DNA from: Salvelinus alpinus
Lineage: Eukaryota; Chordata; Actinopteri; Salmoniformes; Salmonidae
Direction: 5' to 3'
DNA: 64,000 bases
NCBI RefSeq assembly: GCF_045679555.1
Contig: NC_092094.1
Span: 18,685,905 to 18,749,904, forward strand
Shown: one piece after another, positions 26,209 through 40,473 of the stretch
How positions within the stretch are numbered: position 1 is the first letter of the stretch
How the letters are laid out: the number at the start of each line of letters is the position of its first letter
Translations under genes and position numbers: made by a program
The notes under the pieces: model-generated
Databases searched by the model: none
Told to the model about the DNA's origin: nothing
What the model saw: only the letters and a program-made list of their open reading frames with translations

Positions 26209-27457
26209 TTTGACAGAGATTTAGAGGGGGTTCCCGCTCTCAAACAATACGAGTCGATGGAGTGACTAAACGAAAGAGAAGAATACCACTATCAGGGAAC
26301 AAGGAATTTCTCAAACTCCGTTGGGCCGTTTTACCCTTCAAACTTCTTCCTCCTCATTCCAGCCTATGTTGCCAACTATGTTTCAGCGATCTGTCACTAA
26401 AGTTGCTAGATTCCATCTTACCCCCTCCCCTTGTGCTTCTCTGCCTCTGTGCGCCGTTACTGTAGCTTCTCCCACTCTCGTTTGCAGAATTTAGTGTGAA
26501 AAATGTTGCTAGATTCCATCTTACCCCCTCCCCTTGTGCTTCTCTGCCTGTGTGCGCAGTTGCTGTGACTGTTGCAGGGACTGTGAAGAGACCTCTTGTG
26601 GCTTGTCTTGTGGGGTATGTATGCGTGTCCGAGCTGTGTGCTAGTAGTTTAGACAGACTAGTAGTTTAGACTAGTAGTTTAGACAGACAGCTCGGTGCGT
26701 TCGACATGTCAATACCTCTCATAAATAAAACTAGTGACGAAGTCAATAGTCAATACTCCACTTTCAGCCAGGAGAGATTGACATGCATATTATTAACATT
26801 AGCTCTCTGTGTACATCCAAGGGCCAGCCGTGCTGCCCTGTTCTGAGCCAATTGCAATTTTCCTAAGTCATTTTTGTGGCACCTGACCACACGACTGAAC
26901 AGTAGTTAAGGTGTGCGACAAAAATAGGACCTGTAGGACCTGCCTTGTTGATAGTGTTGTTAAGAAGGCAGAGCATCGCTTTATTATAGACAGACTTCTC
27001 CCCATCTTAGCTACTACTGCGTCAATATGTTTTGACTATGACAGTTTACAATCTAGGGTTACTCCAAGCAGTTTAGTCATCTCAACTTGCTCAATTTCCA
27101 CATGACTTATTACAAGATTTAGTTGAGGTTTAGGGTTTAGTGAGTGTTTTGCTCCAAATACAATGCTTTTAGTTTTATAAATATTTAGGGCTAACTTACT
27201 CCTTGCCACCCACTCTGAAACGAACTGCAGCTCTTTGTTGAGTGTTGCAGTCATTTCAGTCGCTGCAGTAGCTGACGTGTATAGTGTAGAGTCATCCGCA
27301 TACACATGGCTTTACTCAAAGTCAGTGGCATGTCGTTAGTAAAAATGTACTCAAGGTCCAAAAGGAATTTGGCTTCCGCTCTAGCCCGAAGACTCTTTTA
27401 CAAGTAACAGTCACTGGCGAGGTCTGAAAACACTACCTGCCGCCCTAAAATGGAACA

Positions 27458-27528
27458 TGCATTGGCCGGGAATCGAACCCGGGCCTCCCGCGTGGCAGGC
27501 GAGAATTCTACCACTGAACCACCAATGC
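27458..27528 (-). tRNA. tRNA-Gly (GCC), unit 22
   Basis: Identical to the unit 1 gene; S-type unit. Confidence 0.97.
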
Positions 27529-28744
27529 TTTGACAGAGATTTAGAGGGGGTTCCCGCTCTCAAACAATACGAGTCGATGGAGTGACTAAACGAAAGAGAA
27601 GAATACCACTATCAGGGAACAAGGAATTTCTCAAACTCCGTTGGGCCGTTTTACCCTTCAAACTTCTTCCTCCTCATTCCAGCCTATGTTGCCAACTATG
27701 TTTCAGCGATCTGTCACTAAAGTTGCTAGATTCCATCTTACCCCCTCCCCTTGTGCTTCTCTGCCTCTGTGCGCCGTTACTGTAGCTTCTCCCACTCTCG
27801 TTTGCAGAATTTAGTGTGAAAAATGTTGCTAGATTCCATCTTACCCCCTCCCCTTGTGCTTCTCTGCCTGTGTGCGCAGTTGCTGTGACTGTTGCAGGGA
27901 CTGTGAAGAGACCTCTTGTGGCTTGTCTTGTGGGGTATGTATGCGTGTCCGAGCTGTGTGCTAGTAGTTTAGACAGACAGCTCGGTGCGTTCGACATGTC
28001 AATACCTCTCATAAATAAAACTAGTGACGAAGTCAATCTCTCCTCCACTTTCAGCCAGGAGAGATTGACATGCATATTATTAACATTAGCTCTCTGTGTA
28101 CATCCAAGGGCCAGCCGTGCTGCCCTGTTCTGAGCCAATTGCAATTTTCCTAAGTCATTTTTGTGGCACCTGACCACACGACTGAACAGTAGTTAAGGTG
28201 TGCGACAAAAATAGGACCTGTAGGACCTGCCTTGTTGATAGTGTTGTTAAGAAGGCAGAGCATCGCTTTATTATAGACAGACTTCTCCCCATCTTAGCTA
28301 CTACTGCGTCAATATGTTTTGACTATGACAGTTTACAATCTAGGGTTACTCCAAGCAGTTTAGTCATCTCAACTTGCTCAATTTCCACATGACTTATTAC
28401 AAGATTTAGTTGAGGTTTAGGGTTTAGTGAGTGTTTTGCTCCAAATACAATGCTTTTAGTTTTATAAATATTTAGGGCTAACTTACTCCTTGCCACCCAC
28501 TCTGAAACGAACTGCAGCTCTTTGTTGAGTGTTGCAGTCATTTCAGTCGCTGCAGTAGCTGACGTGTATAGTGTAGAGTCATCCGCATACACATGGCTTT
28601 ACTCAAAGTCAGTGGCATGTCGTTAGTAAAAATGTACTCAAGGTCCAAAAGGAATTTGGCTTCCGCTCTAGCCCGAAGACTCTTTTACAAGTAACAGTCA
28701 CTGGCGAGGTCTGAAAACACTACCTGCCGCCCTAAAATGGAACA

Positions 28745-28815
28745 TGCATTGGCCGGGAATCGAACCCGGGCCTCCCGCGTGGCAGGCGAGAATTCTACCA
28801 CTGAACCACCAATGC
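28745..28815 (-). tRNA. tRNA-Gly (GCC), unit 23
   Basis: Identical to the unit 1 gene; S-type unit. Confidence 0.97.
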
Positions 28816-30031
28816 TTTGACAGAGATTTAGAGGGGGTTCCCGCTCTCAAACAATACGAGTCGATGGAGTGACTAAACGAAAGAGAAGAATACCACTATC
28901 AGGGAACAAGGAATTTCTCAAACTCCGTTGGGCCGTTTTACCCTTCAAACTTCTTCCTCCTCATTCCAGCCTATGTTGCCAACTATGTTTCAGCGATCTG
29001 TCACTAAAGTTGCTAGATTCCATCTTACCCCCTCCCCTTGTGCTTCTCTGCCTCTGTGCGCCGTTACTGTAGCTTCTCCCACTCTCGTTTGCAGAATTTA
29101 GTGTGAAAAATGTTGCTAGATTCCATCTTACCCCCTCCCCTTGTGCTTCTCTGCCTGTGTGCGCAGTTGCTGTGACTGTTGCAGGGACTGTGAAGAGACC
29201 TCTTGTGGCTTGTCTTGTGGGGTATGTATGCGTGTCCGAGCTGTGTGCTAGTAGTTTAGACAGACAGCTCGGTGCGTTCGACATGTCAATACCTCTCATA
29301 AATAAAACTAGTGACGAAGTCAATCTCTCCTCCACTTTCAGCCAGGAGAGATTGACATGCATATTATTAACATTAGCTCTCTGTGTACATCCAAGGGCCA
29401 GCCGTGCTGCCCTGTTCTGAGCCAATTGCAATTTTCCTAAGTCATTTTTGTGGCACCTGACCACACGACTGAACAGTAGTTAAGGTGTGCGACAAAAATA
29501 GGACCTGTAGGACCTGCCTTGTTGATAGTGTTGTTAAGAAGGCAGAGCATCGCTTTATTATAGACAGACTTCTCCCCATCTTAGCTACTACTGCGTCAAT
29601 ATGTTTTGACTATGACAGTTTACAATCTAGGGTTACTCCAAGCAGTTTAGTCATCTCAACTTGCTCAATTTCCACATGACTTATTACAAGATTTAGTTGA
29701 GGTTTAGGGTTTAGTGAGTGTTTTGCTCCAAATACAATGCTTTTAGTTTTATAAATATTTAGGGCTAACTTACTCCTTGCCACCCACTCTGAAACGAACT
29801 GCAGCTCTTTGTTGAGTGTTGCAGTCATTTCAGTCGCTGCAGTAGCTGACGTGTATAGTGTAGAGTCATCCGCATACACATGGCTTTACTCAAAGTCAGT
29901 GGCATGTCGTTAGTAAAAATGTACTCAAGGTCCAAAAGGAATTTGGCTTCCGCTCTAGCCCGAAGACTCTTTTACAAGTAACAGTCACTGGCGAGGTCTG
30001 AAAACACTACCTGCCGCCCTAAAATGGAACA

Positions 30032-30102
30032 TGCATTGGCCGGGAATCGAACCCGGGCCTCCCGCGTGGCAGGCGAGAATTCTACCACTGAACCACCAAT
30101 GC
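30032..30102 (-). tRNA. tRNA-Gly (GCC), unit 24
   Basis: Identical to the unit 1 gene; S-type unit. Confidence 0.97.
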
Positions 30103-31318
30103 TTTGACAGAGATTTAGAGGGGGTTCCCGCTCTCAAACAATACGAGTCGATGGAGTGACTAAACGAAAGAGAAGAATACCACTATCAGGGAACAAGGAA
30201 TTTCTCAAACTCCGTTGGGCCGTTTTACCCTTCAAACTTCTTCCTCCTCATTCCAGCCTATGTTGCCAACTATGTTTCAGCGATCTGTCACTAAAGTTGC
30301 TAGATTCCATCTTACCCCCTCCCCTTGTGCTTCTCTGCCTCTGTGCGCCGTTACTGTAGCTTCTCCCACTCTCGTTTGCAGAATTTAGTGTGAAAAATGT
30401 TGCTAGATTCCATCTTACCCCCTCCCCTTGTGCTTCTCTGCCTGTGTGCGCAGTTGCTGTGACTGTTGCAGGGACTGTGAAGAGACCTCTTGTGGCTTGT
30501 CTTGTGGGGTATGTATGCGTGTCCGAGCTGTGTGCTAGTAGTTTAGACAGACAGCTCGGTGCGTTCGACATGTCAATACCTCTCATAAATAAAACTAGTG
30601 ACGAAGTCAATCTCTCCTCCACTTTCAGCCAGGAGAGATTGACATGCATATTATTAACATTAGCTCTCTGTGTACATCCAAGGGCCAGCCGTGCTGCCCT
30701 GTTCTGAGCCAATTGCAATTTTCCTAAGTCATTTTTGTGGCACCTGACCACACGACTGAACAGTAGTTAAGGTGTGCGACAAAAATAGGACCTGTAGGAC
30801 CTGCCTTGTTGATAGTGTTGTTAAGAAGGCAGAGCATCGCTTTATTATAGACAGACTTCTCCCCATCTTAGCTACTACTGCGTCAATATGTTTTGACTAT
30901 GACAGTTTACAATCTAGGGTTACTCCAAGCAGTTTAGTCATCTCAACTTGCTCAATTTCCACATGACTTATTACAAGATTTAGTTGAGGTTTAGGGTTTA
31001 GTGAGTGTTTTGCTCCAAATACAATGCTTTTAGTTTTATAAATATTTAGGGCTAACTTACTCCTTGCCACCCACTCTGAAACGAACTGCAGCTCTTTGTT
31101 GAGTGTTGCAGTCATTTCAGTCGCTGCAGTAGCTGACGTGTATAGTGTAGAGTCATCCGCATACACATGGCTTTACTCAAAGTCAGTGGCATGTCGTTAG
31201 TAAAAATGTACTCAAGGTCCAAAAGGAATTTGGCTTCCGCTCTAGCCCGAAGACTCTTTTACAAGTAACAGTCACTGGCGAGGTCTGAAAACACTACCTG
31301 CCGCCCTAAAATGGAACA

Positions 31319-31389
31319 TGCATTGGCCGGGAATCGAACCCGGGCCTCCCGCGTGGCAGGCGAGAATTCTACCACTGAACCACCAATGC
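31319..31389 (-). tRNA. tRNA-Gly (GCC), unit 25
   Basis: Identical to the unit 1 gene; S-type unit. Confidence 0.97.
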
Positions 31390-32605
31390 TTTGACAGAGA
31401 TTTAGAGGGGGTTCCCGCTCTCAAACAATACGAGTCGATGGAGTGACTAAACGAAAGAGAAGAATACCACTATCAGGGAACAAGGAATTTCTCAAACTCC
31501 GTTGGGCCGTTTTACCCTTCAAACTTCTTCCTCCTCATTCCAGCCTATGTTGCCAACTATGTTTCAGCGATCTGTCACTAAAGTTGCTAGATTCCATCTT
31601 ACCCCCTCCCCTTGTGCTTCTCTGCCTCTGTGCGCCGTTACTGTAGCTTCTCCCACTCTCGTTTGCAGAATTTAGTGTGAAAAATGTTGCTAGATTCCAT
31701 CTTACCCCCTCCCCTTGTGCTTCTCTGCCTGTGTGCGCAGTTGCTGTGACTGTTGCAGGGACTGTGAAGAGACCTCTTGTGGCTTGTCTTGTGGGGTATG
31801 TATGCGTGTCCGAGCTGTGTGCTAGTAGTTTAGACAGACAGCTCGGTGCGTTCGACATGTCAATACCTCTCATAAATAAAACTAGTGACGAAGTCAATCT
31901 CTCCTCCACTTTCAGCCAGGAGAGATTGACATGCATATTATTAACATTAGCTCTCTGTGTACATCCAAGGGCCAGCCGTGCTGCCCTGTTCTGAGCCAAT
32001 TGCAATTTTCCTAAGTCATTTTTGTGGCACCTGACCACACGACTGAACAGTAGTTAAGGTGTGCGACAAAAATAGGACCTGTAGGACCTGCCTTGTTGAT
32101 AGTGTTGTTAAGAAGGCAGAGCATCGCTTTATTATAGACAGACTTCTCCCCATCTTAGCTACTACTGCGTCAATATGTTTTGACTATGACAGTTTACAAT
32201 CTAGGGTTACTCCAAGCAGTTTAGTCATCTCAACTTGCTCAATTTCCACATGACTTATTACAAGATTTAGTTGAGGTTTAGGGTTTAGTGAGTGTTTTGC
32301 TCCAAATACAATGCTTTTAGTTTTATAAATATTTAGGGCTAACTTACTCCTTGCCACCCACTCTGAAACGAACTGCAGCTCTTTGTTGAGTGTTGCAGTC
32401 ATTTCAGTCGCTGCAGTAGCTGACGTGTATAGTGTAGAGTCATCCGCATACACATGGCTTTACTCAAAGTCAGTGGCATGTCGTTAGTAAAAATGTACTC
32501 AAGGTCCAAAAGGAATTTGGCTTCCGCTCTAGCCCGAAGACTCTTTTACAAGTAACAGTCACTGGCGAGGTCTGAAAACACTACCTGCCGCCCTAAAATG
32601 GAACA

Positions 32606-32676
32606 TGCATTGGCCGGGAATCGAACCCGGGCCTCCCGCGTGGCAGGCGAGAATTCTACCACTGAACCACCAATGC
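32606..32676 (-). tRNA. tRNA-Gly (GCC), unit 26
   Basis: Identical to the unit 1 gene; L-type unit. Confidence 0.97.
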
Positions 32677-33925
32677 TTTGACAGAGATTTAGAGGGGGTT
32701 CCCGCTCTCAAACAATACGAGTCGATGGAGTGACTAAACGAAAGAGAAGAATACCACTATCAGGGAACAAGGAATTTCTCAAACTCCGTTGGGCCGTTTT
32801 ACCCTTCAAACTTCTTCCTCCTCATTCCAGCCTATGTTGCCAACTATGTTTCAGCGATCTGTCACTAAAGTTGCTAGATTCCATCTTACCCCCTCCCCTT
32901 GTGCTTCTCTGCCTCTGTGCGCCGTTACTGTAGCTTCTCCCACTCTCGTTTGCAGAATTTAGTGTGAAAAATGTTGCTAGATTCCATCTTACCCCCTCCC
33001 CTTGTGCTTCTCTGCCTGTGTGCGCAGTTGCTGTGACTGTTGCAGGGACTGTGAAGAGACCTCTTGTGGCTTGTCTTGTGGGGTATGTATGCGTGTCCGA
33101 GCTGTGTGCTAGTAGTTTAGACAGACTAGTAGTTTAGACTAGTAGTTTAGACAGACAGCTCGGTGCGTTCGACATGTCAATACCTCTCATAAATAAAACT
33201 AGTGACGAAGTCAATAGTCAATACTCCACTTTCAGCCAGGAGAGATTGACATGCATATTATTAACATTAGCTCTCTGTGTACATCCAAGGGCCAGCCGTG
33301 CTGCCCTGTTCTGAGCCAATTGCAATTTTCCTAAGTCATTTTTGTGGCACCTGACCACACGACTGAACAGTAGTTAAGGTGTGCGACAAAAATAGGACCT
33401 GTAGGACCTGCCTTGTTGATAGTGTTGTTAAGAAGGCAGAGCATCGCTTTATTATAGACAGACTTCTCCCCATCTTAGCTACTACTGCGTCAATATGTTT
33501 TGACTATGACAGTTTACAATCTAGGGTTACTCCAAGCAGTTTAGTCATCTCAACTTGCTCAATTTCCACATGACTTATTACAAGATTTAGTTGAGGTTTA
33601 GGGTTTAGTGAGTGTTTTGCTCCAAATACAATGCTTTTAGTTTTATAAATATTTAGGGCTAACTTACTCCTTGCCACCCACTCTGAAACGAACTGCAGCT
33701 CTTTGTTGAGTGTTGCAGTCATTTCAGTCGCTGCAGTAGCTGACGTGTATAGTGTAGAGTCATCCGCATACACATGGCTTTACTCAAAGTCAGTGGCATG
33801 TCGTTAGTAAAAATGTACTCAAGGTCCAAAAGGAATTTGGCTTCCGCTCTAGCCCGAAGACTCTTTTACAAGTAACAGTCACTGGCGAGGTCTGAAAACA
33901 CTACCTGCCGCCCTAAAATGGAACA

Positions 33926-33996
33926 TGCATTGGCCGGGAATCGAACCCGGGCCTCCCGCGTGGCAGGCGAGAATTCTACCACTGAACCACCAATGC
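33926..33996 (-). tRNA. tRNA-Gly (GCC), unit 27
   Basis: Identical to the unit 1 gene; L-type unit. Confidence 0.97.
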
Positions 33997-35245
33997 TTTG
34001 ACAGAGATTTAGAGGGGGTTCCCGCTCTCAAACAATACGAGTCGATGGAGTGACTAAACGAAAGAGAAGAATACCACTATCAGGGAACAAGGAATTTCTC
34101 AAACTCCGTTGGGCCGTTTTACCCTTCAAACTTCTTCCTCCTCATTCCAGCCTATGTTGCCAACTATGTTTCAGCGATCTGTCACTAAAGTTGCTAGATT
34201 CCATCTTACCCCCTCCCCTTGTGCTTCTCTGCCTCTGTGCGCCGTTACTGTAGCTTCTCCCACTCTCGTTTGCAGAATTTAGTGTGAAAAATGTTGCTAG
34301 ATTCCATCTTACCCCCTCCCCTTGTGCTTCTCTGCCTGTGTGCGCAGTTGCTGTGACTGTTGCAGGGACTGTGAAGAGACCTCTTGTGGCTTGTCTTGTG
34401 GGGTATGTATGCGTGTCCGAGCTGTGTGCTAGTAGTTTAGACAGACTAGTAGTTTAGACTAGTAGTTTAGACAGACAGCTCGGTGCGTTCGACATGTCAA
34501 TACCTCTCATAAATAAAACTAGTGACGAAGTCAATAGTCAATACTCCACTTTCAGCCAGGAGAGATTGACATGCATATTATTAACATTAGCTCTCTGTGT
34601 ACATCCAAGGGCCAGCCGTGCTGCCCTGTTCTGAGCCAATTGCAATTTTCCTAAGTCATTTTTGTGGCACCTGACCACACGACTGAACAGTAGTTAAGGT
34701 GTGCGACAAAAATAGGACCTGTAGGACCTGCCTTGTTGATAGTGTTGTTAAGAAGGCAGAGCATCGCTTTATTATAGACAGACTTCTCCCCATCTTAGCT
34801 ACTACTGCGTCAATATGTTTTGACTATGACAGTTTACAATCTAGGGTTACTCCAAGCAGTTTAGTCATCTCAACTTGCTCAATTTCCACATGACTTATTA
34901 CAAGATTTAGTTGAGGTTTAGGGTTTAGTGAGTGTTTTGCTCCAAATACAATGCTTTTAGTTTTATAAATATTTAGGGCTAACTTACTCCTTGCCACCCA
35001 CTCTGAAACGAACTGCAGCTCTTTGTTGAGTGTTGCAGTCATTTCAGTCGCTGCAGTAGCTGACGTGTATAGTGTAGAGTCATCCGCATACACATGGCTT
35101 TACTCAAAGTCAGTGGCATGTCGTTAGTAAAAATGTACTCAAGGTCCAAAAGGAATTTGGCTTCCGCTCTAGCCCGAAGACTCTTTTACAAGTAACAGTC
35201 ACTGGCGAGGTCTGAAAACACTACCTGCCGCCCTAAAATGGAACA

Positions 35246-35316
35246 TGCATTGGCCGGGAATCGAACCCGGGCCTCCCGCGTGGCAGGCGAGAATTCTACC
35301 ACTGAACCACCAATGC
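35246..35316 (-). tRNA. tRNA-Gly (GCC), unit 28
   Basis: Identical to the unit 1 gene; S-type unit. Confidence 0.97.
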
Positions 35317-36532
35317 TTTGACAGAGATTTAGAGGGGGTTCCCGCTCTCAAACAATACGAGTCGATGGAGTGACTAAACGAAAGAGAAGAATACCACTAT
35401 CAGGGAACAAGGAATTTCTCAAACTCCGTTGGGCCGTTTTACCCTTCAAACTTCTTCCTCCTCATTCCAGCCTATGTTGCCAACTATGTTTCAGCGATCT
35501 GTCACTAAAGTTGCTAGATTCCATCTTACCCCCTCCCCTTGTGCTTCTCTGCCTCTGTGCGCCGTTACTGTAGCTTCTCCCACTCTCGTTTGCAGAATTT
35601 AGTGTGAAAAATGTTGCTAGATTCCATCTTACCCCCTCCCCTTGTGCTTCTCTGCCTGTGTGCGCAGTTGCTGTGACTGTTGCAGGGACTGTGAAGAGAC
35701 CTCTTGTGGCTTGTCTTGTGGGGTATGTATGCGTGTCCGAGCTGTGTGCTAGTAGTTTAGACAGACAGCTCGGTGCGTTCGACATGTCAATACCTCTCAT
35801 AAATAAAACTAGTGACGAAGTCAATCTCTCCTCCACTTTCAGCCAGGAGAGATTGACATGCATATTATTAACATTAGCTCTCTGTGTACATCCAAGGGCC
35901 AGCCGTGCTGCCCTGTTCTGAGCCAATTGCAATTTTCCTAAGTCATTTTTGTGGCACCTGACCACACGACTGAACAGTAGTTAAGGTGTGCGACAAAAAT
36001 AGGACCTGTAGGACCTGCCTTGTTGATAGTGTTGTTAAGAAGGCAGAGCATCGCTTTATTATAGACAGACTTCTCCCCATCTTAGCTACTACTGCGTCAA
36101 TATGTTTTGACTATGACAGTTTACAATCTAGGGTTACTCCAAGCAGTTTAGTCATCTCAACTTGCTCAATTTCCACATGACTTATTACAAGATTTAGTTG
36201 AGGTTTAGGGTTTAGTGAGTGTTTTGCTCCAAATACAATGCTTTTAGTTTTATAAATATTTAGGGCTAACTTACTCCTTGCCACCCACTCTGAAACGAAC
36301 TGCAGCTCTTTGTTGAGTGTTGCAGTCATTTCAGTCGCTGCAGTAGCTGACGTGTATAGTGTAGAGTCATCCGCATACACATGGCTTTACTCAAAGTCAG
36401 TGGCATGTCGTTAGTAAAAATGTACTCAAGGTCCAAAAGGAATTTGGCTTCCGCTCTAGCCCGAAGACTCTTTTACAAGTAACAGTCACTGGCGAGGTCT
36501 GAAAACACTACCTGCCGCCCTAAAATGGAACA

Positions 36533-36603
36533 TGCATTGGCCGGGAATCGAACCCGGGCCTCCCGCGTGGCAGGCGAGAATTCTACCACTGAACCACCAA
36601 TGC
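36533..36603 (-). tRNA. tRNA-Gly (GCC), unit 29
   Basis: Identical to the unit 1 gene; first of the variant units (1288 bp). Confidence 0.97.
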
Positions 36604-37820
36604 TTTGACAGAGATTTAGAGGGGGTTCCCGCTCTCAAACAATACGAGTCGATGGAGTGACTAAACGAAAGAGAAGAATACCACTATCAGGGAACAAGGA
36701 ATTTCTCAAACTCCGTTGGGCCGTTTTACCCTTCAAACTTCTTCCTCCTCATTCCAGCCTATGTTGCCAACTATGTTTCAGCGATCTGTCACTAAAGTTG
36801 CTAGATTCCATCTTACCCCCTCCCCTTGTGCTTCTCTGCCTCTGTGCGCCGTTACTGTAGCTTCTCCCACTCTCGTTTGCAGAATTTAGTGTGAAAAATG
36901 TTGCTAGATTCCATCTTACCCCCTCCCCTTGTGCTTCTCTGCCTGTGTGCGCAGTTGCTGTGACTGTTGCAGGGACTGTGAAGAGACCTCTTGTGGCTTG
37001 TCTTGTGGGGTATGTATGCGTGTCCGAGCTGTGTGCTAGTAGTTTAGACAGACAGCTCGGTGCGTTCGACATGTCAATACCTCTCATAAATAAAACTAGT
37101 GACGAAGTCAATCGTCTCCTCCACTTTCAGCCAGGAGAGATTGACATGCATATTATTAACATTAGCTCTCTGTGTACATCCAAGGGCCAGCCGTGCTGCC
37201 CTGTTCTGAGCCAATTGCAATTTTCCTAAGTCATTTTTGTGGCACCTGACCACACGACTGAACAGTAGTTAAGGTGTGCGACAAAAATAGGACCTGTAGG
37301 ACCTGCCTTGTTGATAGTGTTGTTAAGAAGGCAGAGCATCGCTTTATTATAGACAGACTTCTCCCCATCTTAGCTACTACTGCGTCAATATGTTTTGACT
37401 ATGACAGTTTACAATCTAGGGTTACTCCAAGCAGTTTAGTCATCTCAACTTGCTCAATTTCCACATGACTTATTACAAGATTTAGTTGAGGTTTAGGGTT
37501 TAGTGAGTGTTTTGCTCCAAATACAATGCTTTTAGTTTTATAAATATTTAGGGCTAACTTACTCCTTGCCACCCACTCTGAAACGAACTGCAGCTCTTTG
37601 TTGAGTGTTGCAGTCATTTCAGTCGCTGCAGTAGCTGACGTGTATAGTGTAGAGTCATCCGCATACACATGGCTTTACTCAAAGTCAGTGGCATGTCGTT
37701 AGTAAAAATGTACTCAAGGTCCAAAAGGAATTTGGCTTCCGCTCTAGCCCGAAGACTCTTTTACAAGTAACAGTCACTGGCGAGGTCTGAAAACACTACC
37801 TGCCGCCCTAAAATGGAACA

Positions 37821-37891
37821 TGCATTGGCCGGGAATCGAACCCGGGCCTCCCGCGTGGCAGGCGAGAATTCTACCACTGAACCACCAATGC
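37821..37891 (-). tRNA. tRNA-Gly (GCC), unit 30
   Basis: Identical to the unit 1 gene; unit of 1292 bp with a small indel near 38341. Confidence 0.97.
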
Positions 37892-39112
37892 TTTGACAGA
37901 GATTTAGAGGGGGTTCCCGCTCTCAAACAATACGAGTCGATGGAGTGACTAAACGAAAGAGAAGAATACCACTATCAGGGAACAAGGAATTTCTCAAACT
38001 CCGTTGGGCCGTTTTACCCTTCAAACTTCTTCCTCCTCATTCCAGCCTATGTTGCCAACTATGTTTCAGCGATCTGTCACTAAAGTTGCTAGATTCCATC
38101 TTACCCCCTCCCCTTGTGCTTCTCTGCCTCTGTGCGCCGTTACTGTAGCTTCTCCCACTCTCGTTTGCAGAATTTAGTGTGAAAAATGTTGCTAGATTCC
38201 ATCTTACCCCCTCCCCTTGTGCTTCTCTGCCTGTGTGCGCAGTTGCTGTGACTGTTGCAGGGACTGTGAAGAGACCTCTTGTGGCTTGTCTTGTGGGGTA
38301 TGTATGCGTGTCCGAGCTGTGTGCTAGTAGTTTAGACAGACTAGAGAGCTCGGTGCGTTCGACATGTCAATACCTCTCATAAATAAAACTAGTGACGAAG
38401 TCAATCTCTCCTCCACTTTCAGCCAGGAGAGATTGACATGCATATTATTAACATTAGCTCTCTGTGTACATCCAAGGGCCAGCCGTGCTGCCCTGTTCTG
38501 AGCCAATTGCAATTTTCCTAAGTCATTTTTGTGGCACCTGACCACACGACTGAACAGTAGTTAAGGTGTGCGACAAAAATAGGACCTGTAGGACCTGCCT
38601 TGTTGATAGTGTTGTTAAGAAGGCAGAGCATCGCTTTATTATAGACAGACTTCTCCCCATCTTAGCTACTACTGCGTCAATATGTTTTGACTATGACAGT
38701 TTACAATCTAGGGTTACTCCAAGCAGTTTAGTCATCTCAACTTGCTCAATTTCCACATGACTTATTACAAGATTTAGTTGAGGTTTAGGGTTTAGTGAGT
38801 GTTTTGCTCCAAATACAATGCTTTTAGTTTTATAAATATTTAGGGCTAACTTACTCCTTGCCACCCACTCTGAAACGAACTGCAGCTCTTTGTTGAGTGT
38901 TGCAGTCATTTCAGTCGCTGCAGTAGCTGACGTGTATAGTGTAGAGTCATCCGCATACACATGGCTTTACTCAAAGTCAGTGGCATGTCGTTAGTAAAAA
39001 TGTACTCAAGGTCCAAAAGGAATTTGGCTTCCGCTCTAGCCCGAAGACTCTTTTACAAGTAACAGTCACTGGCGAGGTCTGAAAACACTACCTGCCGCCC
39101 TAAAATGGAACA

Positions 39113-39183
39113 TGCATTGGCCGGGAATCGAACCCGGGCCTCCCGCGTGGCAGGCGAGAATTCTACCACTGAACCACCAATGC
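39113..39183 (-). tRNA. tRNA-Gly (GCC), unit 31
   Basis: Identical to the unit 1 gene; unit of 1290 bp. Confidence 0.97.
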
Positions 39184-40402
39184 TTTGACAGAGATTTAGA
39201 GGGGGTTCCCGCTCTCAAACAATACGAGTCGATGGAGTGACTAAACGAAAGAGAAGAATACCACTATCAGGGAACAAGGAATTTCTCAAACTCCGTTGGG
39301 CCGTTTTACCCTTCAAACTTCTTCCTCCTCATTCCAGCCTATGTTGCCAACTATGTTTCAGCGATCTGTCACTAAAGTTGCTAGATTCCATCTTACCCCC
39401 TCCCCTTGTGCTTCTCTGCCTCTGTGCGCCGTTACTGTAGCTTCTCCCACTCTCGTTTGCAGAATTTAGTGTGAAAAATGTTGCTAGATTCCATCTTACC
39501 CCCTCCCCTTGTGCTTCTCTGCCTGTGTGCGCAGTTGCTGTGACTGTTGCAGGGACTGTGAAGAGACCTCTTGTGGCTTGTCTTGTGGGGTATGTATGCG
39601 TGTCCGAGCTGTGTGCTAGTAGTTTAGACAGACAGCTCGGTGCGTTCGACATGTCAATACCTCTCATAAATAAAACTAGTGACGAAGTCAATCGTCAATC
39701 CTCCACTTTCAGCCAGGAGAGATTGACATGCATATTATTAACATTAGCTCTCTGTGTACATCCAAGGGCCAGCCGTGCTGCCCTGTTCTGAGCCAATTGC
39801 AATTTTCCTAAGTCATTTTTGTGGCACCTGACCACACGACTGAACAGTAGTTAAGGTGTGCGACAAAAATAGGACCTGTAGGACCTGCCTTGTTGATAGT
39901 GTTGTTAAGAAGGCAGAGCATCGCTTTATTATAGACAGACTTCTCCCCATCTTAGCTACTACTGCGTCAATATGTTTTGACTATGACAGTTTACAATCTA
40001 GGGTTACTCCAAGCAGTTTAGTCATCTCAACTTGCTCAATTTCCACATGACTTATTACAAGATTTAGTTGAGGTTTAGGGTTTAGTGAGTGTTTTGCTCC
40101 AAATACAATGCTTTTAGTTTTATAAATATTTAGGGCTAACTTACTCCTTGCCACCCACTCTGAAACGAACTGCAGCTCTTTGTTGAGTGTTGCAGTCATT
40201 TCAGTCGCTGCAGTAGCTGACGTGTATAGTGTAGAGTCATCCGCATACACATGGCTTTACTCAAAGTCAGTGGCATGTCGTTAGTAAAAATGTACTCAAG
40301 GTCCAAAAGGAATTTGGCTTCCGCTCTAGCCCGAAGACTCTTTTACAAGTAACAGTCACTGGCGAGGTCTGAAAACACTACCTGCCGCCCTAAAATGGAA
40401 CA

Positions 40403-40473
40403 TGCATTGGCCGGGAATCGAACCCGGGCCTCCCGCGTGGCAGGCGAGAATTCTACCACTGAACCACCAATGC
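40403..40473 (-). tRNA. tRNA-Gly (GCC), unit 32
   Basis: Identical to the unit 1 gene; unit of 1319 bp. Confidence 0.97.
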
